Source: Exiguobacterium sp. s122 (GTDB taxonomy: Bacteria > Bacillota > Bacilli > Exiguobacteriales > Exiguobacteriaceae). From it: a DNA stretch of 64,000 nucleotides. The position numbers were made by a program, and so were the translations under genes. Positions 54,813 through 63,361 of the stretch are shown here, piece after piece (within the stretch, counting starts at the first letter, position 1; every line of letters begins with the position of its first letter). The notes under the pieces were generated by a model. That model searched no databases. It was not told where the DNA came from and saw only the letters and a program-made list of their open reading frames with translations. The stretch covers positions 124,001-188,000 of the forward strand of contig NZ_JACSMD010000003.1 in assembly GCF_018618475.1 (NCBI RefSeq), in the 5' to 3' direction.

Positions 54813-54842
54813 TTGACAATTTTCAGAACAGTCTGCTAAGGT
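54813..54842 (+). promoter_or_regulatory. Promoter of the bmr-rtcB operon
   Basis: TTGACA (54813-54818), 18-base spacer, TGCTAAGGT with an extended -10 (54834-54842). Confidence 0.65.
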
Positions 54843-54881
54843 TTTAGTAGATTTTCAAACTATGAAACGAGAGGAGCCAGC

Positions 54882-54953
54882 ATGATGAAGTTCATCACAA
54901 CACTACAACACACACACACAACATCATATGGCTACTCGTATTTGACTGCTTAA
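54882..54953 (+). CDS. Leader peptide of the bmrCD-rtcB operon (BmrB-like)
   Basis: 23 codons, beginning MMKFITTLQH and ending SYGYSYLTA, with GAGGAG upstream (best spaced to the second ATG). It includes a CA-rich run encoding HTHT. Position before a terminator and a heterodimeric multidrug exporter mirrors BmrB of B. subtilis, which controls bmrCD by ribosome-mediated transcription attenuation. I have not matched the peptide to BmrB itself. Confidence 0.65.
   Translation: MMKFITTLQHTHTTSYGYSYLTA
54908..54920 (+). repeat. CA dinucleotide run in the leader ORF
   Basis: Thirteen bases of alternating A and C within the leader peptide. Slippage would shift the leader frame. Confidence 0.9.
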
Positions 54954-55013
54954 ACGGGCAGCTGGATAGGGGTAGTGTCCTTTCCCTGACCATGCAAAAG
55001 ACTGAAGACTGTC

Positions 55014-55063
55014 AAGCGCACTTCATCCGATTGGTTGCACAATCAGGTGACGTGCGCTTTTTT
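55014..55063 (+). terminator. Attenuator terminator before bmrC
   Basis: AAGCGCAC / GTGCGCTT stem (55014-55021, 55052-55059), extended by inner TCATC / GGTGA and GATTG / CAATC pairs, followed by TTTTTT. It lies after the leader ORF and 36 bases before bmrC, where a simple gene-end terminator makes no sense. Confidence 0.85.
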
Positions 55064-55098
55064 GTGTGCTTGGAAAGGACGGAAGGGGGAAATCAGTC

Positions 55099-56823
55099 AT
55101 GAAACTGATTAAACAATTGGATTGGTTTATTAAACGGCAAAAACGGACGTATGTCATCGCCATCATTCTGTTAATCATTACCGGTGTCATCGACATGTTG
55201 CCACCGTGGATTATCGGTCAAGCGATCGATGCGATTCGAGAGGGGAGTTTGACGACGGAACGGCTCGTCCTAATCGTCGGGTCGCTACTCGGTATCATGG
55301 TCTTGTCGTACGTCATGTCGTACCTATGGATTGCCCGTTTGTTCGGGACGGCCTTTTTACTAGAGAAAAAACTGCGGGGGCGTTTTTTCGGTCATTTGCT
55401 CCGTCAGACGCCGCGGTTCTATCAACAGCACCGCACGGGTGATTTGATGGCGCTTGCGACGAACGACTTGAAAGCGGTCGAACGGACAGCTGGGTTCGGC
55501 GTCATGACGCTCGTCGATTCGTTCAACATGACGCTCATCGCACTCACCATTATGGGTGTCTTCATCGATTGGAAACTGACGCTCGCGGCACTGTTGCCGA
55601 TGCCGATTCTCGCCTGGTCGATGAATAAGCTCGGCCGACAAATCCACGCGCGTTTCACGGCGGCCCAAGACGCGTTCGGTGTCATGAACGATCAAGTCGT
55701 CGAGTCGATTTCAGGGCTTCGTGTCGTTCGCTCGTTCGTCCAAGAAGATGCGGACACGAAGAAGTTCGACACGATCACAGACGATGTGATGGCGAAAAAC
55801 ATGCACGTCGCCAAAATCGATGTCTTGTTCGAACCGGTCATCAAACTACTCGTCGGACTCAGTTACTTGATTGGCTTGTCGTTCGGGACGTATCTCGTCT
55901 TTACAAACGACATTACGCTCGGTCAGCTCGTCTCGTTCAATATTTATCTCGGGATGCTCATTTGGCCGATGTACGCCTTCGGGGAATTGATTAACGTCGT
56001 CCAACGCGGAACGGCGAGCTTAGAGCGGATTGAAGCGACGATGAACGAACGGCCAGACGTCGAGTCGACGGGGACGGCGGATGTCGCCGTACCTGAAAAA
56101 ATCACGTTCAAGTCGCTCACGTTCACGTATCCAGGATCGAACCGTGCGTCACTTGAAGACATCGTGCTCCACGTATCACGTGGAGAAACGATTGGGATTG
56201 TCGGACCGACGGGGGCAGGGAAGACGACGCTCTTGCGTCAACTGCTCCGGGAATACCCGATTGATGACGCACTGCTCGTCAACGGCATCCCGATCTCAGA
56301 CATCAAACTCGAACAAGTCCGCGGGTGGAGCGGCTACGTGTCGCAAGAACACTTGTTGTTCTCGAAGACGGTCCGTGACAACATCTTGTTCGGTTCAAAC
56401 GATGCGACCGAGGACGACCTTCAAACGGCCATCCGTCTGGCTGCGTTTGACTCGGACATCAATCATTTAGAGAACGGACTCGACACGGTCGTTGGTGAGC
56501 AAGGGGTCATGCTGTCAGGTGGACAAAAACAACGTCTCTCGATTGCCCGGGCCCTGCTCAAAGACCCAGAGATTCTATTGCTCGACGATTCGCTCTCGGC
56601 GGTTGATGCCAAAACGGAGTCACGCATTATCGACTCGGTCCGGACGAGCCGAGCGGAACAGACGACGTTCATCGTCGCACACCGCTTGTCAGCCGTCGCT
56701 CATGCCGATCAAATTCTCGTCTTACAAGACGGCCGCGTCACCGAACGTGGCACACACGACCAACTGATGGAACGCCGTGGTTGGTATTACGAACAGTACG
56801 TTCGACAAGGAGAGACGGAGTAA
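55099..56823 (+). CDS. bmrC: Heterodimeric multidrug ABC exporter subunit BmrC
   Basis: 574 residues: six transmembrane helices then one ABC domain (GPTGAGKTT, LSGGQKQR, and Walker B LLLDDSLSAVD). The catalytic Glu after Walker B is Asp, so its ATP site is the degenerate one, as in B. subtilis BmrC. I start at the ATG at 55099 after GGAAGGGGG. Together with BmrD it exports drugs. The operon leader probably senses slowed translation. Confidence 0.9.
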   Translation: MKLIKQLDWFIKRQKRTYVIAIILLIITGVIDMLPPWIIGQAIDAIREGSLTTERLVLIVGSLLGIMVLSYVMSYLWIARLFGTAFLLEKKLRGRFFGHLLRQTPRFYQQHRTGDLMALATNDLKAVERTAGFGVMTLVDSFNMTLIALTIMGVFIDWKLTLAALLPMPILAWSMNKLGRQIHARFTAAQDAFGVMNDQVVESISGLRVVRSFVQEDADTKKFDTITDDVMAKNMHVAKIDVLFEPVIKLLVGLSYLIGLSFGTYLVFTNDITLGQLVSFNIYLGMLIWPMYAFGELINVVQRGTASLERIEATMNERPDVESTGTADVAVPEKITFKSLTFTYPGSNRASLEDIVLHVSRGETIGIVGPTGAGKTTLLRQLLREYPIDDALLVNGIPISDIKLEQVRGWSGYVSQEHLLFSKTVRDNILFGSNDATEDDLQTAIRLAAFDSDINHLENGLDTVVGEQGVMLSGGQKQRLSIARALLKDPEILLLDDSLSAVDAKTESRIIDSVRTSRAEQTTFIVAHRLSAVAHADQILVLQDGRVTERGTHDQLMERRGWYYEQYVRQGETE

Positions 56824-56845
56824 TCCGGGAAAGGGGGAATCTCTC

Positions 56846-58891
56846 ATGATCGATCAACACGAATTAGATCCAGTTCGCAGGAAAAAGACGATTCGCTCGC
56901 TCGTCGGCTATGCCAAACAAGTGAAGCGCTCGATTTTCCTCGGCTTGTTCTTACTCTTTTTAGCGGTCGGCGCAGAACTTGCCGGTCCGTATATCGCAAA
57001 AATCATCATTGACGACCACATCGTCGCCATCGAGCGCGATTGGGTACAAGTCGAATCAGGCGGAAGTGTCTCCTTTGAAGGGAACGCCTATGAAAAAGAA
57101 ACAAGACTCGACGGGGAGACGGTCGTAAGACCGGTCTCCATCGTCCAAACGACAGATGGGTATTATCTTGTCCCTGATGCCGTCATGAACGGCGGGGTCC
57201 GGGAAGTCGACAACGGGGTCCTTACGATTACACGAAGCGATGAGTCTGCGACTTACGACAACATCGTACCGCTCTCCTCGACTGACGTGTTCCAGTTTTA
57301 TGAAACGGACCTCCGGGCTGTCCTCTTTTTATCTGGCCTTTACGTCGTGTTGCTGTTGATTGCGGCAGGACTAAACTGGGGGCAACAGATGCTCCTTCAG
57401 CGCTCGGCTCACCAAATCGTCAAAACGATGCGACTCGATGTCATGCGCCACTTGCAAACTATCCCGGTGCGTTATTTCGACCAAACACCAATCGGGAAAA
57501 TCGTCAGTCGGGTCACGAACGACACGGAGACGATTCGCGATCTCTATTTAGGGGTCCTCGCCCGTGTGTTCCAAAGCATTGTCATGATGATTGGTGTTTT
57601 GATTGCCATGTTCTTCTTAGACGTACGGCTTGGTCTTGTCTCGCTCATCATCATTCCGGTCGTTATTGTCTGGATCAAGTTGTTCCAACGTCTGTCGACG
57701 CGCAACAACTTCCGAGTACGTGCCCTCGTCGCGGATATGAACGCCCAATTGAACGAGAGTATTCAAACGATGCCAATCATTCAATCGTACGTGAAGGAAG
57801 GGCTCGTCTATGACGAGTTCAATGAAAAGAACAGCGACAACTTCCAGACGCGCCGGAAGCTGCTCAAGCTTGATGCACTCATGTCGCACAACTTAGTTAA
57901 CTTCTTCCGTAACATGGCGCTTGCCCTCCTCATCTGGGTCGTCGGGGCGCAGACGCTAGGGACAGGGAGCGTGCTCACGCTCGGAATTTTGTACGCGTAT
58001 ATCGATTACGTCTCACGGATTTTCGAGCCGGTGACACAAATCATGAACCAATTGTCGCCACTTCAACAAGCACTCGTTTCGGCAGACCGGATGTTCCAGT
58101 TGCTCGACGAGGAAGGGGAGGACGTATCGACCGACCGCATTCCACGCTTTAAAGGGGAAGTCGTGTTTGAGGATGTCTCATTTAGTTATGAGGCCGGGAA
58201 GCCGGTACTCCAACACATCGATATCCACGCCGCGCCTGGGGAGACCGTCGCGCTCGTCGGTCATACCGGTAGCGGGAAGAGCTCAATTATGAACTTGCTC
58301 ATGCGCTTCTACGATCCGTCGAACGGAACGCTCAACATCGACGGGATGGACGTGACGAAACTGCCGACGCAAGCGGTCCGCGATCATCTCGGCATCGTGC
58401 TCCAAGATCCGTTCTTGTTCACAGGATCGATTAAGACGAACGTGACGCTCGGGGACGAGACGATTTCCGATGAGCGAGTCTGGCAGGCGCTCACAGCGGT
58501 CGGAGCCGATCGCTTCGTCAAACAGTTGCCAAACGGTCTCGAAGAACCGGTCATCGAACGTGGTGCGTCGCTTTCGAGTGGAGAACGACAACTCATCAGC
58601 TTTGCACGTGCCCTCGTCTTTGACCCGGCGATTCTCGTCTTAGACGAAGCGACAGCCAGTGTCGACTCGGAGACGGAAGCGCTCATCCAAGACGCGCTCA
58701 AGACGCTCACGAAAGGACGGACGACGTTTGTCATTGCTCACCGACTCTCGACGATTCGGGAAGCCGACCAAATTCTCGTGCTCGATCATGGACACATCAT
58801 CGAACGCGGAAACCATCAATCGCTCATCGCGCACGGCGGTGTGTACGCCCGTATGCATGAGCTTCAAAGTAAACAACAAGCGATTAGCTAA
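56846..58891 (+). CDS. bmrD: Heterodimeric multidrug ABC exporter subunit BmrD
   Basis: 681 residues: helix 1, then a loop of about 100 residues outside the membrane (residues about 55-150), remaining helices, and an ABC domain with canonical Walker B VLDEATAS but the signature LSSGERQL. The extra external domain and the asymmetry with BmrC match BmrD. I start at the ATG at 56846 after AAAGGGGG, 22 bases from bmrC. Confidence 0.9.
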   Translation: MIDQHELDPVRRKKTIRSLVGYAKQVKRSIFLGLFLLFLAVGAELAGPYIAKIIIDDHIVAIERDWVQVESGGSVSFEGNAYEKETRLDGETVVRPVSIVQTTDGYYLVPDAVMNGGVREVDNGVLTITRSDESATYDNIVPLSSTDVFQFYETDLRAVLFLSGLYVVLLLIAAGLNWGQQMLLQRSAHQIVKTMRLDVMRHLQTIPVRYFDQTPIGKIVSRVTNDTETIRDLYLGVLARVFQSIVMMIGVLIAMFFLDVRLGLVSLIIIPVVIVWIKLFQRLSTRNNFRVRALVADMNAQLNESIQTMPIIQSYVKEGLVYDEFNEKNSDNFQTRRKLLKLDALMSHNLVNFFRNMALALLIWVVGAQTLGTGSVLTLGILYAYIDYVSRIFEPVTQIMNQLSPLQQALVSADRMFQLLDEEGEDVSTDRIPRFKGEVVFEDVSFSYEAGKPVLQHIDIHAAPGETVALVGHTGSGKSSIMNLLMRFYDPSNGTLNIDGMDVTKLPTQAVRDHLGIVLQDPFLFTGSIKTNVTLGDETISDERVWQALTAVGADRFVKQLPNGLEEPVIERGASLSSGERQLISFARALVFDPAILVLDEATASVDSETEALIQDALKTLTKGRTTFVIAHRLSTIREADQILVLDHGHIIERGNHQSLIAHGGVYARMHELQSKQQAIS

Positions 58892-58904
58892 GAAAGGAGA
58901 GCGT

Positions 58905-60080
58905 ATGGAGATTATCGGAAAGCATAACCGTGCCAAAGTATTCAATGAACGGATGGATGACATGACGCGGTCGCAACTCCAGACACTCGTCGACCAACCG
59001 TTCACAGAAGGCGCGACGATTCGAATCATGCCGGACATGCATGCCGGCAAAGGTTCGGTCGTCGGCACGACGATGACGATTCATGACAAGATTGTCCCGA
59101 ACCTGGTCGGCGTCGACCTCGGGTGCGGCATGCTCTGCACCGAGATCAAGGCGAAGCGAATCGACTTTCAAAAGCTCGATGACGTCATTCGTCAAAAGGT
59201 GCCGAGTGGAATGAACATTCGGGGGGAGGCGCATCCTTACGCATCAACGCTTCCGTTAGAAGACGTCCGAGCCCCGTTCAAACTCGACCGTGCCTTGCGC
59301 TCGGTCGGGACGCTCGGGTCGGGAAACCATTTTATTGAAGTGAATGAGGACAACGGACGGACGTATCTCGTCATCCATTCGGGGTCGCGTCATCTCGGTG
59401 TTCAAATTGCCGACCATTATCAAAATCGTGCCATCGAACACATGATGAAGACGAACGATGTGATGGAAGCGATTGACCAGTTGAAAGCGGCCGGGCGTGA
59501 GCATGAGATTTCAACGTATCTCGAGACAGAGCGTGAGGCGCGGAGAAAATTCCGTGACCTCGCCTATGTCGAAGGCGACGCGATGGAAGATTATATGCAT
59601 GATGTACGGATCGCCCAACAGTACGCTGCAAGTAATCGTCTGGCTATGACGGACGTCATCGTTGAGGCGATGAACTGGCACGTCCTTGACCAGTTCGACA
59701 CGGTGCATAACTACATCGACCATGACGATCGAATCCTTCGAAAAGGTGCGATTTCGGCGAAGGATGGGGAGCGGGTCATCATTCCGATGAATATGCGGGA
59801 CGGATCGCTCATCTGTACCGGAAAAGGCAATCCAGATTGGAACTTCTCAGGACCGCACGGGGCGGGACGGATCATGTCACGTTCGGCTGCGCGGAAGCGC
59901 GTTGACTTTAACGAATTCAAACAAACGATGTCTGGTGTGTGGTCGACGTCAGTCCGGCCGTCGACGATAGACGAGTCGCCATTCGTCTATAAATCGATGA
60001 AGGAAATCGTCCGTTATATCGAACCGGCCGTTACGATCGATCAAGTCATCAAACCGCTCTATAACTTTAAGGCGAACTGA
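58905..60080 (+). CDS. rtcB: RNA-splicing ligase RtcB
   Basis: 391 residues: Mn-binding DLGCGMLC, GSGNHFIEV, HSGSRHLG, and the guanylylated histidine in GPHGAGRIMSRS. It joins RNA 2',3'-cyclic phosphate or 3'-phosphate ends to 5'-OH ends using GTP. It begins 13 bases after bmrD with AAGGAGAG, and no terminator lies between, so it should follow the bmr attenuator. No RtcA, PrfH or archease gene is nearby. Confidence 0.93.
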   Translation: MEIIGKHNRAKVFNERMDDMTRSQLQTLVDQPFTEGATIRIMPDMHAGKGSVVGTTMTIHDKIVPNLVGVDLGCGMLCTEIKAKRIDFQKLDDVIRQKVPSGMNIRGEAHPYASTLPLEDVRAPFKLDRALRSVGTLGSGNHFIEVNEDNGRTYLVIHSGSRHLGVQIADHYQNRAIEHMMKTNDVMEAIDQLKAAGREHEISTYLETEREARRKFRDLAYVEGDAMEDYMHDVRIAQQYAASNRLAMTDVIVEAMNWHVLDQFDTVHNYIDHDDRILRKGAISAKDGERVIIPMNMRDGSLICTGKGNPDWNFSGPHGAGRIMSRSAARKRVDFNEFKQTMSGVWSTSVRPSTIDESPFVYKSMKEIVRYIEPAVTIDQVIKPLYNFKAN

Positions 60081-60108
60081 ACCACGTGTTCAGTTTCGTC
60101 TTTTTCTT
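60072..60108 (+). terminator. Terminator after rtcB
   Basis: AACTGAAC / GTTCAGTT with a five-base loop, followed by a T-rich stretch. Confidence 0.65.
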
Positions 60109-60149
60109 TTCTGTGAGAAATCTGATACGCTACAAGTGAGGTGAACGAA

Positions 60150-60464
60150 ATGGAAAAACGATTGAGTGACTTATCGAAATACGAATTGGAACAAGAGATT
60201 CGAGCGCTCCACGAACGAAAACGGAAAGCGGAGCAGATGGGGATGGTTAGTGAGATTGAAGTCGTCTTGCGCCGTATCGCCATCGCCGAGAGCTATTTGA
60301 TTGACCCATCGTCGTTCAAACCAGGAGAGACGTACATCGTCAACTACAATGAACGCCCGTTTCGTTTAAAGTTCGTCAATGGCGTCATGGGATGGGGCAC
60401 GTTCGAAGGTGAGACGACGGAGCATGCGATTCCACTTTCGGAACTGTCAGAGGTGCGCTCATGA
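60150..60464 (+). CDS. yfhH: YfhH family protein (DUF1811)
   Basis: 104 residues, the same length as B. subtilis YfhH; opens MEKRLSDLSKYELEQEI and has the PGETYIVNYNERPF block. Function unknown. The start at the ATG at 60150, after GAGGTG, is preferred over the GTG at 60141. Next to yfhJ, as in Bacillus. Confidence 0.8.
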   Translation: MEKRLSDLSKYELEQEIRALHERKRKAEQMGMVSEIEVVLRRIAIAESYLIDPSSFKPGETYIVNYNERPFRLKFVNGVMGWGTFEGETTEHAIPLSELSEVRS

Positions 60465-60730
60465 ACCGACCCGAACAATATGAACGATTGGCCGAGATGT
60501 TGAAAGCGAAAAATGATGTGTTGACAGAACTTGAGGCGTTGACATGGGTCGAGGTGCTTTGGGAAGATTTTGAGACGTCGCTCGCGCGAGCGGGTGAACC
60601 GTATCCGGGAGAGGCCAAGTCGTTTCAATACGTCGTACAACAGATTGATGCGTACGGGCCACAACTTCATTTATTTCAAACGAAAAATGAGAAGTTCAAA
60701 CACTTGATGTCGAAACGAAATCTTCACTAA
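60461..60730 (+). CDS. yfhJ: YfhJ family protein
   Basis: 89 residues with the WVEVLWEDFE signature of YfhJ. Unknown function. The ATG overlaps the yfhH stop by four bases. Confidence 0.75.
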   Translation: MNRPEQYERLAEMLKAKNDVLTELEALTWVEVLWEDFETSLARAGEPYPGEAKSFQYVVQQIDAYGPQLHLFQTKNEKFKHLMSKRNLH

Positions 60731-60758
60731 AATCACGCCACATTCGGCGTGATTTTTT
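60731..60758 (+). terminator. Terminator of the yfhH-yfhJ unit
   Basis: AATCACGCC / GGCGTGATT with a six-base loop and a T run. Confidence 0.88.
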
Positions 60759-60759
60759 A

Positions 60760-60770
60760 CTTGCAAACAA
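60760..60770. promoter_or_regulatory. Upstream half of an 11-base inverted repeat, over the -35
   Basis: CTTGCAAACAA; its exact reverse complement lies at 60863-60873. The promoter TTGCAA-N16-TATAAT (60761-60788) uses this element as its -35. Confidence 0.6.
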
Positions 60771-60862
60771 AACGGAATTCGGTATAATGAAAGGCGCTAT
60801 AAGTTCGCTTTTTTGTTAAGTATTTATAAACTTTCTTTAGTTGAAATCATTTTATACTAAAC

Positions 60863-60873
60863 TTGTTTGCAAG
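60863..60873. promoter_or_regulatory. Downstream half of the inverted repeat, before the XRE gene
   Basis: TTGTTTGCAAG ends a few bases before the Shine-Dalgarno AAAGGAGGG of the regulator gene. A repressor bound at both copies could loop the DNA. Inference. Confidence 0.55.
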
Positions 60874-60891
60874 CGAAAGGAGGGCGAAGAT

Positions 60892-61431
60892 ATGGAAGTC
60901 GGGCAAAAAATCAAACGGCTCCGTGTGAAAAACGGGTTGACGCAAGAAGAATTGGCGGAACGTACCGATTTGAGCAAAGGATACATCTCTCAAATTGAAC
61001 GCGATTTGAGTTCACCTTCACTTGAGACATTGTTTGACTTGTTAGAAGTACTCGGGTGCTCGCCAAAAGAGTTCTTCGATGAGGACGTGTTCCAAAAAGT
61101 CGTCTATACCGAAGAAGATCGGACGATACACGTCGATGAGGAGCGTCGCTATCGGACCGAATGGCTCATCCCGGAATCAAACGAAAAAGATATGGAGCCG
61201 ATTGTGCTCAAGTTTTCAAAAAACGGCGAGTTCAAACGGTACGAACCGTCACGCTCCGAGACGTTCGTGTATGTGTTGTCAGGACATATTGCCTTAAAGC
61301 TCGGCAATCGCACCTACTTTGCCAAGGCGGGCGAGACGCTTTATTATGTCGCCTCTGATTCGCATCAACTCGTCAACGATTACGACGGCGAGAGCGAATG
61401 TCTCGTCGTCGCGACCCATTCATACCTATAA
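60892..61431 (+). CDS. XRE-cupin regulator of the polyamine uptake operon (PuuR-like)
   Basis: 179 residues: N-terminal helix-turn-helix (IKRLRVKNGLTQEELAERT, with SKGYISQIERD) and C-terminal cupin (GETLYYVASDSHQLVN). Such regulators sense small molecules, often polyamines. It starts at the ATG at 60892 after AAAGGAGGG, and potA follows 15 bases later, so it probably controls its own operon. Confidence 0.85.
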   Translation: MEVGQKIKRLRVKNGLTQEELAERTDLSKGYISQIERDLSSPSLETLFDLLEVLGCSPKEFFDEDVFQKVVYTEEDRTIHVDEERRYRTEWLIPESNEKDMEPIVLKFSKNGEFKRYEPSRSETFVYVLSGHIALKLGNRTYFAKAGETLYYVASDSHQLVNDYDGESECLVVATHSYL

Positions 61432-61446
61432 GAAGGAGGAATTGAG

Positions 61447-62553
61447 ATGAACGAACAAACGATTATCCGCTTTGACAATGTCTCGAAGCGTTACGACGAC
61501 ACCGTCGTCTTAGAAGACATCAGTTTTGAGATTGAGCGAGGGAAATTTTATACGCTACTCGGACCATCGGGATGTGGAAAAACGACGATTCTTCGGCTGA
61601 TTGCAGGGTTCACCGATGCCTCGAACGGTGATATTCACTTTGATGGCAAACGGATTAACGAGGTGCCGGCCAATAAACGTCAAGTGAACACCGTGTTCCA
61701 AGATTATGCGCTCTTCCCGCACCTGAACGTGTTTGAGAACGTCGCATTCGGTCTTCGTATCAAAAAAATGAAAGAGGCTGACATTAAGACGAAAGTCGAG
61801 CAGGCACTCAAGTTCGTCAACTTGGTCGGGTATGATTCGCGTGAAATCGATGAGTTGTCGGGCGGACAGCGCCAACGGGTCGCCATCGCGCGTGCCATCG
61901 TCAATGAGCCAGAAGTCATCTTGCTCGACGAACCGCTCTCAGCGCTCGATTTGAAATTGCGTACAGAGATGCAGTATGAGCTACGTGAACTTCAGCAACG
62001 TCTCGGCATCACATTCATCTTCGTCACCCACGACCAAGAAGAAGCGCTCGCCATGTCAGACGAGATTTTCGTCATGAACAACGGGCGCATCGTCCAAAGC
62101 GGGACACCGACCGACATTTACGACGAACCGATTAACCGTTTCGTCGCTGACTTTATCGGTGAATCGAATATCGTCCCAGCTGTCATGCCAGAAGACCACG
62201 TCGTCTCGTTTGCCGGGAAGACGTTCGACTGCGTCGACCAAGGGTTTGACCGCAATGAAAAAGTCGAAGTGATCATCCGTCCGGAAGATTTGGAGATGAC
62301 GTCCGTCGATTCGGCGAAACTGGTCGTCGATGTCGATTCGCAACTGTTCCGCGGCGTCCATTACGAGATTTGTTGCTATGATGAAGAAGGAAACGAATGG
62401 CTCGTTCATTCGACGAAAAAATCAGTCGTTGGTTCGAAAATTGGACTCACGTTCGACGAGGAAGCGATTCACGTCATGCGCCTAGGAGAGACGGAGGAAG
62501 AGTTCGATCGCCGCCTCGAGTCGTACGAGGAGGTCGCCCATGAATCGAACTAG
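61447..62553 (+). CDS. potA: Spermidine/putrescine ABC transporter ATP-binding protein
   Basis: 368 residues: [33 protein letters not shown]-loop VTHDQEEA, and a C-terminal TOBE domain (RPEDLEMT). Powers polyamine import. AAGGAGG lies before the ATG; overlaps potB by 14 bases. Confidence 0.93.
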   Translation: MNEQTIIRFDNVSKRYDDTVVLEDISFEIERGKFYTLLGPSGCGKTTILRLIAGFTDASNGDIHFDGKRINEVPANKRQVNTVFQDYALFPHLNVFENVAFGLRIKKMKEADIKTKVEQALKFVNLVGYDSREIDELSGGQRQRVAIARAIVNEPEVILLDEPLSALDLKLRTEMQYELRELQQRLGITFIFVTHDQEEALAMSDEIFVMNNGRIVQSGTPTDIYDEPINRFVADFIGESNIVPAVMPEDHVVSFAGKTFDCVDQGFDRNEKVEVIIRPEDLEMTSVDSAKLVVDVDSQLFRGVHYEICCYDEEGNEWLVHSTKKSVVGSKIGLTFDEEAIHVMRLGETEEEFDRRLESYEEVAHESN

Positions 62554-63361
62554 TCAAACAGCGAAGACGGTTTACATGACGACGTATTGGGTGTGGATTG
62601 CCCTATTCGTCATTGCACCGCTCTTCCTCGTTCTTTACTATTCTTTCTTTGATATTGAAGGGAACTTGAGTTTAGAGAACTATCGGACGTTCTTCACGTC
62701 GACGTATTTGACGATGACGCTGTCGTCGTTCTGGTATGCGTTCTTGATCACATTTTTCTCGCTCCTCATTGGCTATCCGACGGCCTACTTGTTGACGAAG
62801 ACGAAGCACAAACAATTGTGGCTCCTTCTGATCATCTTGCCGTCGTGGATCAACTTGTTATTGAAAGCCTACGCGTTCCTCGGAATTTTTGGGACGTACG
62901 GCATCACGAACCAGTTTTTAGAGGCGATTGGGATTGGGACGCGTCAGATTTTGTTCACGGACTTCAGCTTCGTGTTTGTGTCCGTATACATTTTTATCCC
63001 GTTCATGATTTTGCCGATTTATAACGCCATCGAGAAGTTACCGCCGTCACTCGTCTATGCGTCGCGTGACCTAGGGGCCTCAAACTGGACGACGTTCCGA
63101 CGCGTTATCTTCCCGCTCACGCTTGACGGTGTCAAATCGGGGATTCAAATCGTCTTTATCCCGGCACTTTCACTCTTCATGATTACACGTCTTATTGCTG
63201 GAAACCGGGTCATTACACTCGGGACGGCAATCGAACAACAATTCCTCGTTACGCAAAACTGGGGCATGGGCTCAACGATTGCCGTGTTCTTAATTTTGGC
63301 GATGGTGCTTGTCATGGTCATCACGCGTGACTGGGGTTCAAAAGGAGCGGTGCGTCGATGA
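62540..63361 (+). CDS. potB: Spermidine/putrescine ABC transporter permease PotB
   Basis: 273 residues with six helices and the EAA loop [20 protein letters not shown]. Overlaps potA and potC. Confidence 0.92.
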   Translation: MNRTSQTAKTVYMTTYWVWIALFVIAPLFLVLYYSFFDIEGNLSLENYRTFFTSTYLTMTLSSFWYAFLITFFSLLIGYPTAYLLTKTKHKQLWLLLIILPSWINLLLKAYAFLGIFGTYGITNQFLEAIGIGTRQILFTDFSFVFVSVYIFIPFMILPIYNAIEKLPPSLVYASRDLGASNWTTFRRVIFPLTLDGVKSGIQIVFIPALSLFMITRLIAGNRVITLGTAIEQQFLVTQNWGMGSTIAVFLILAMVLVMVITRDWGSKGAVRR

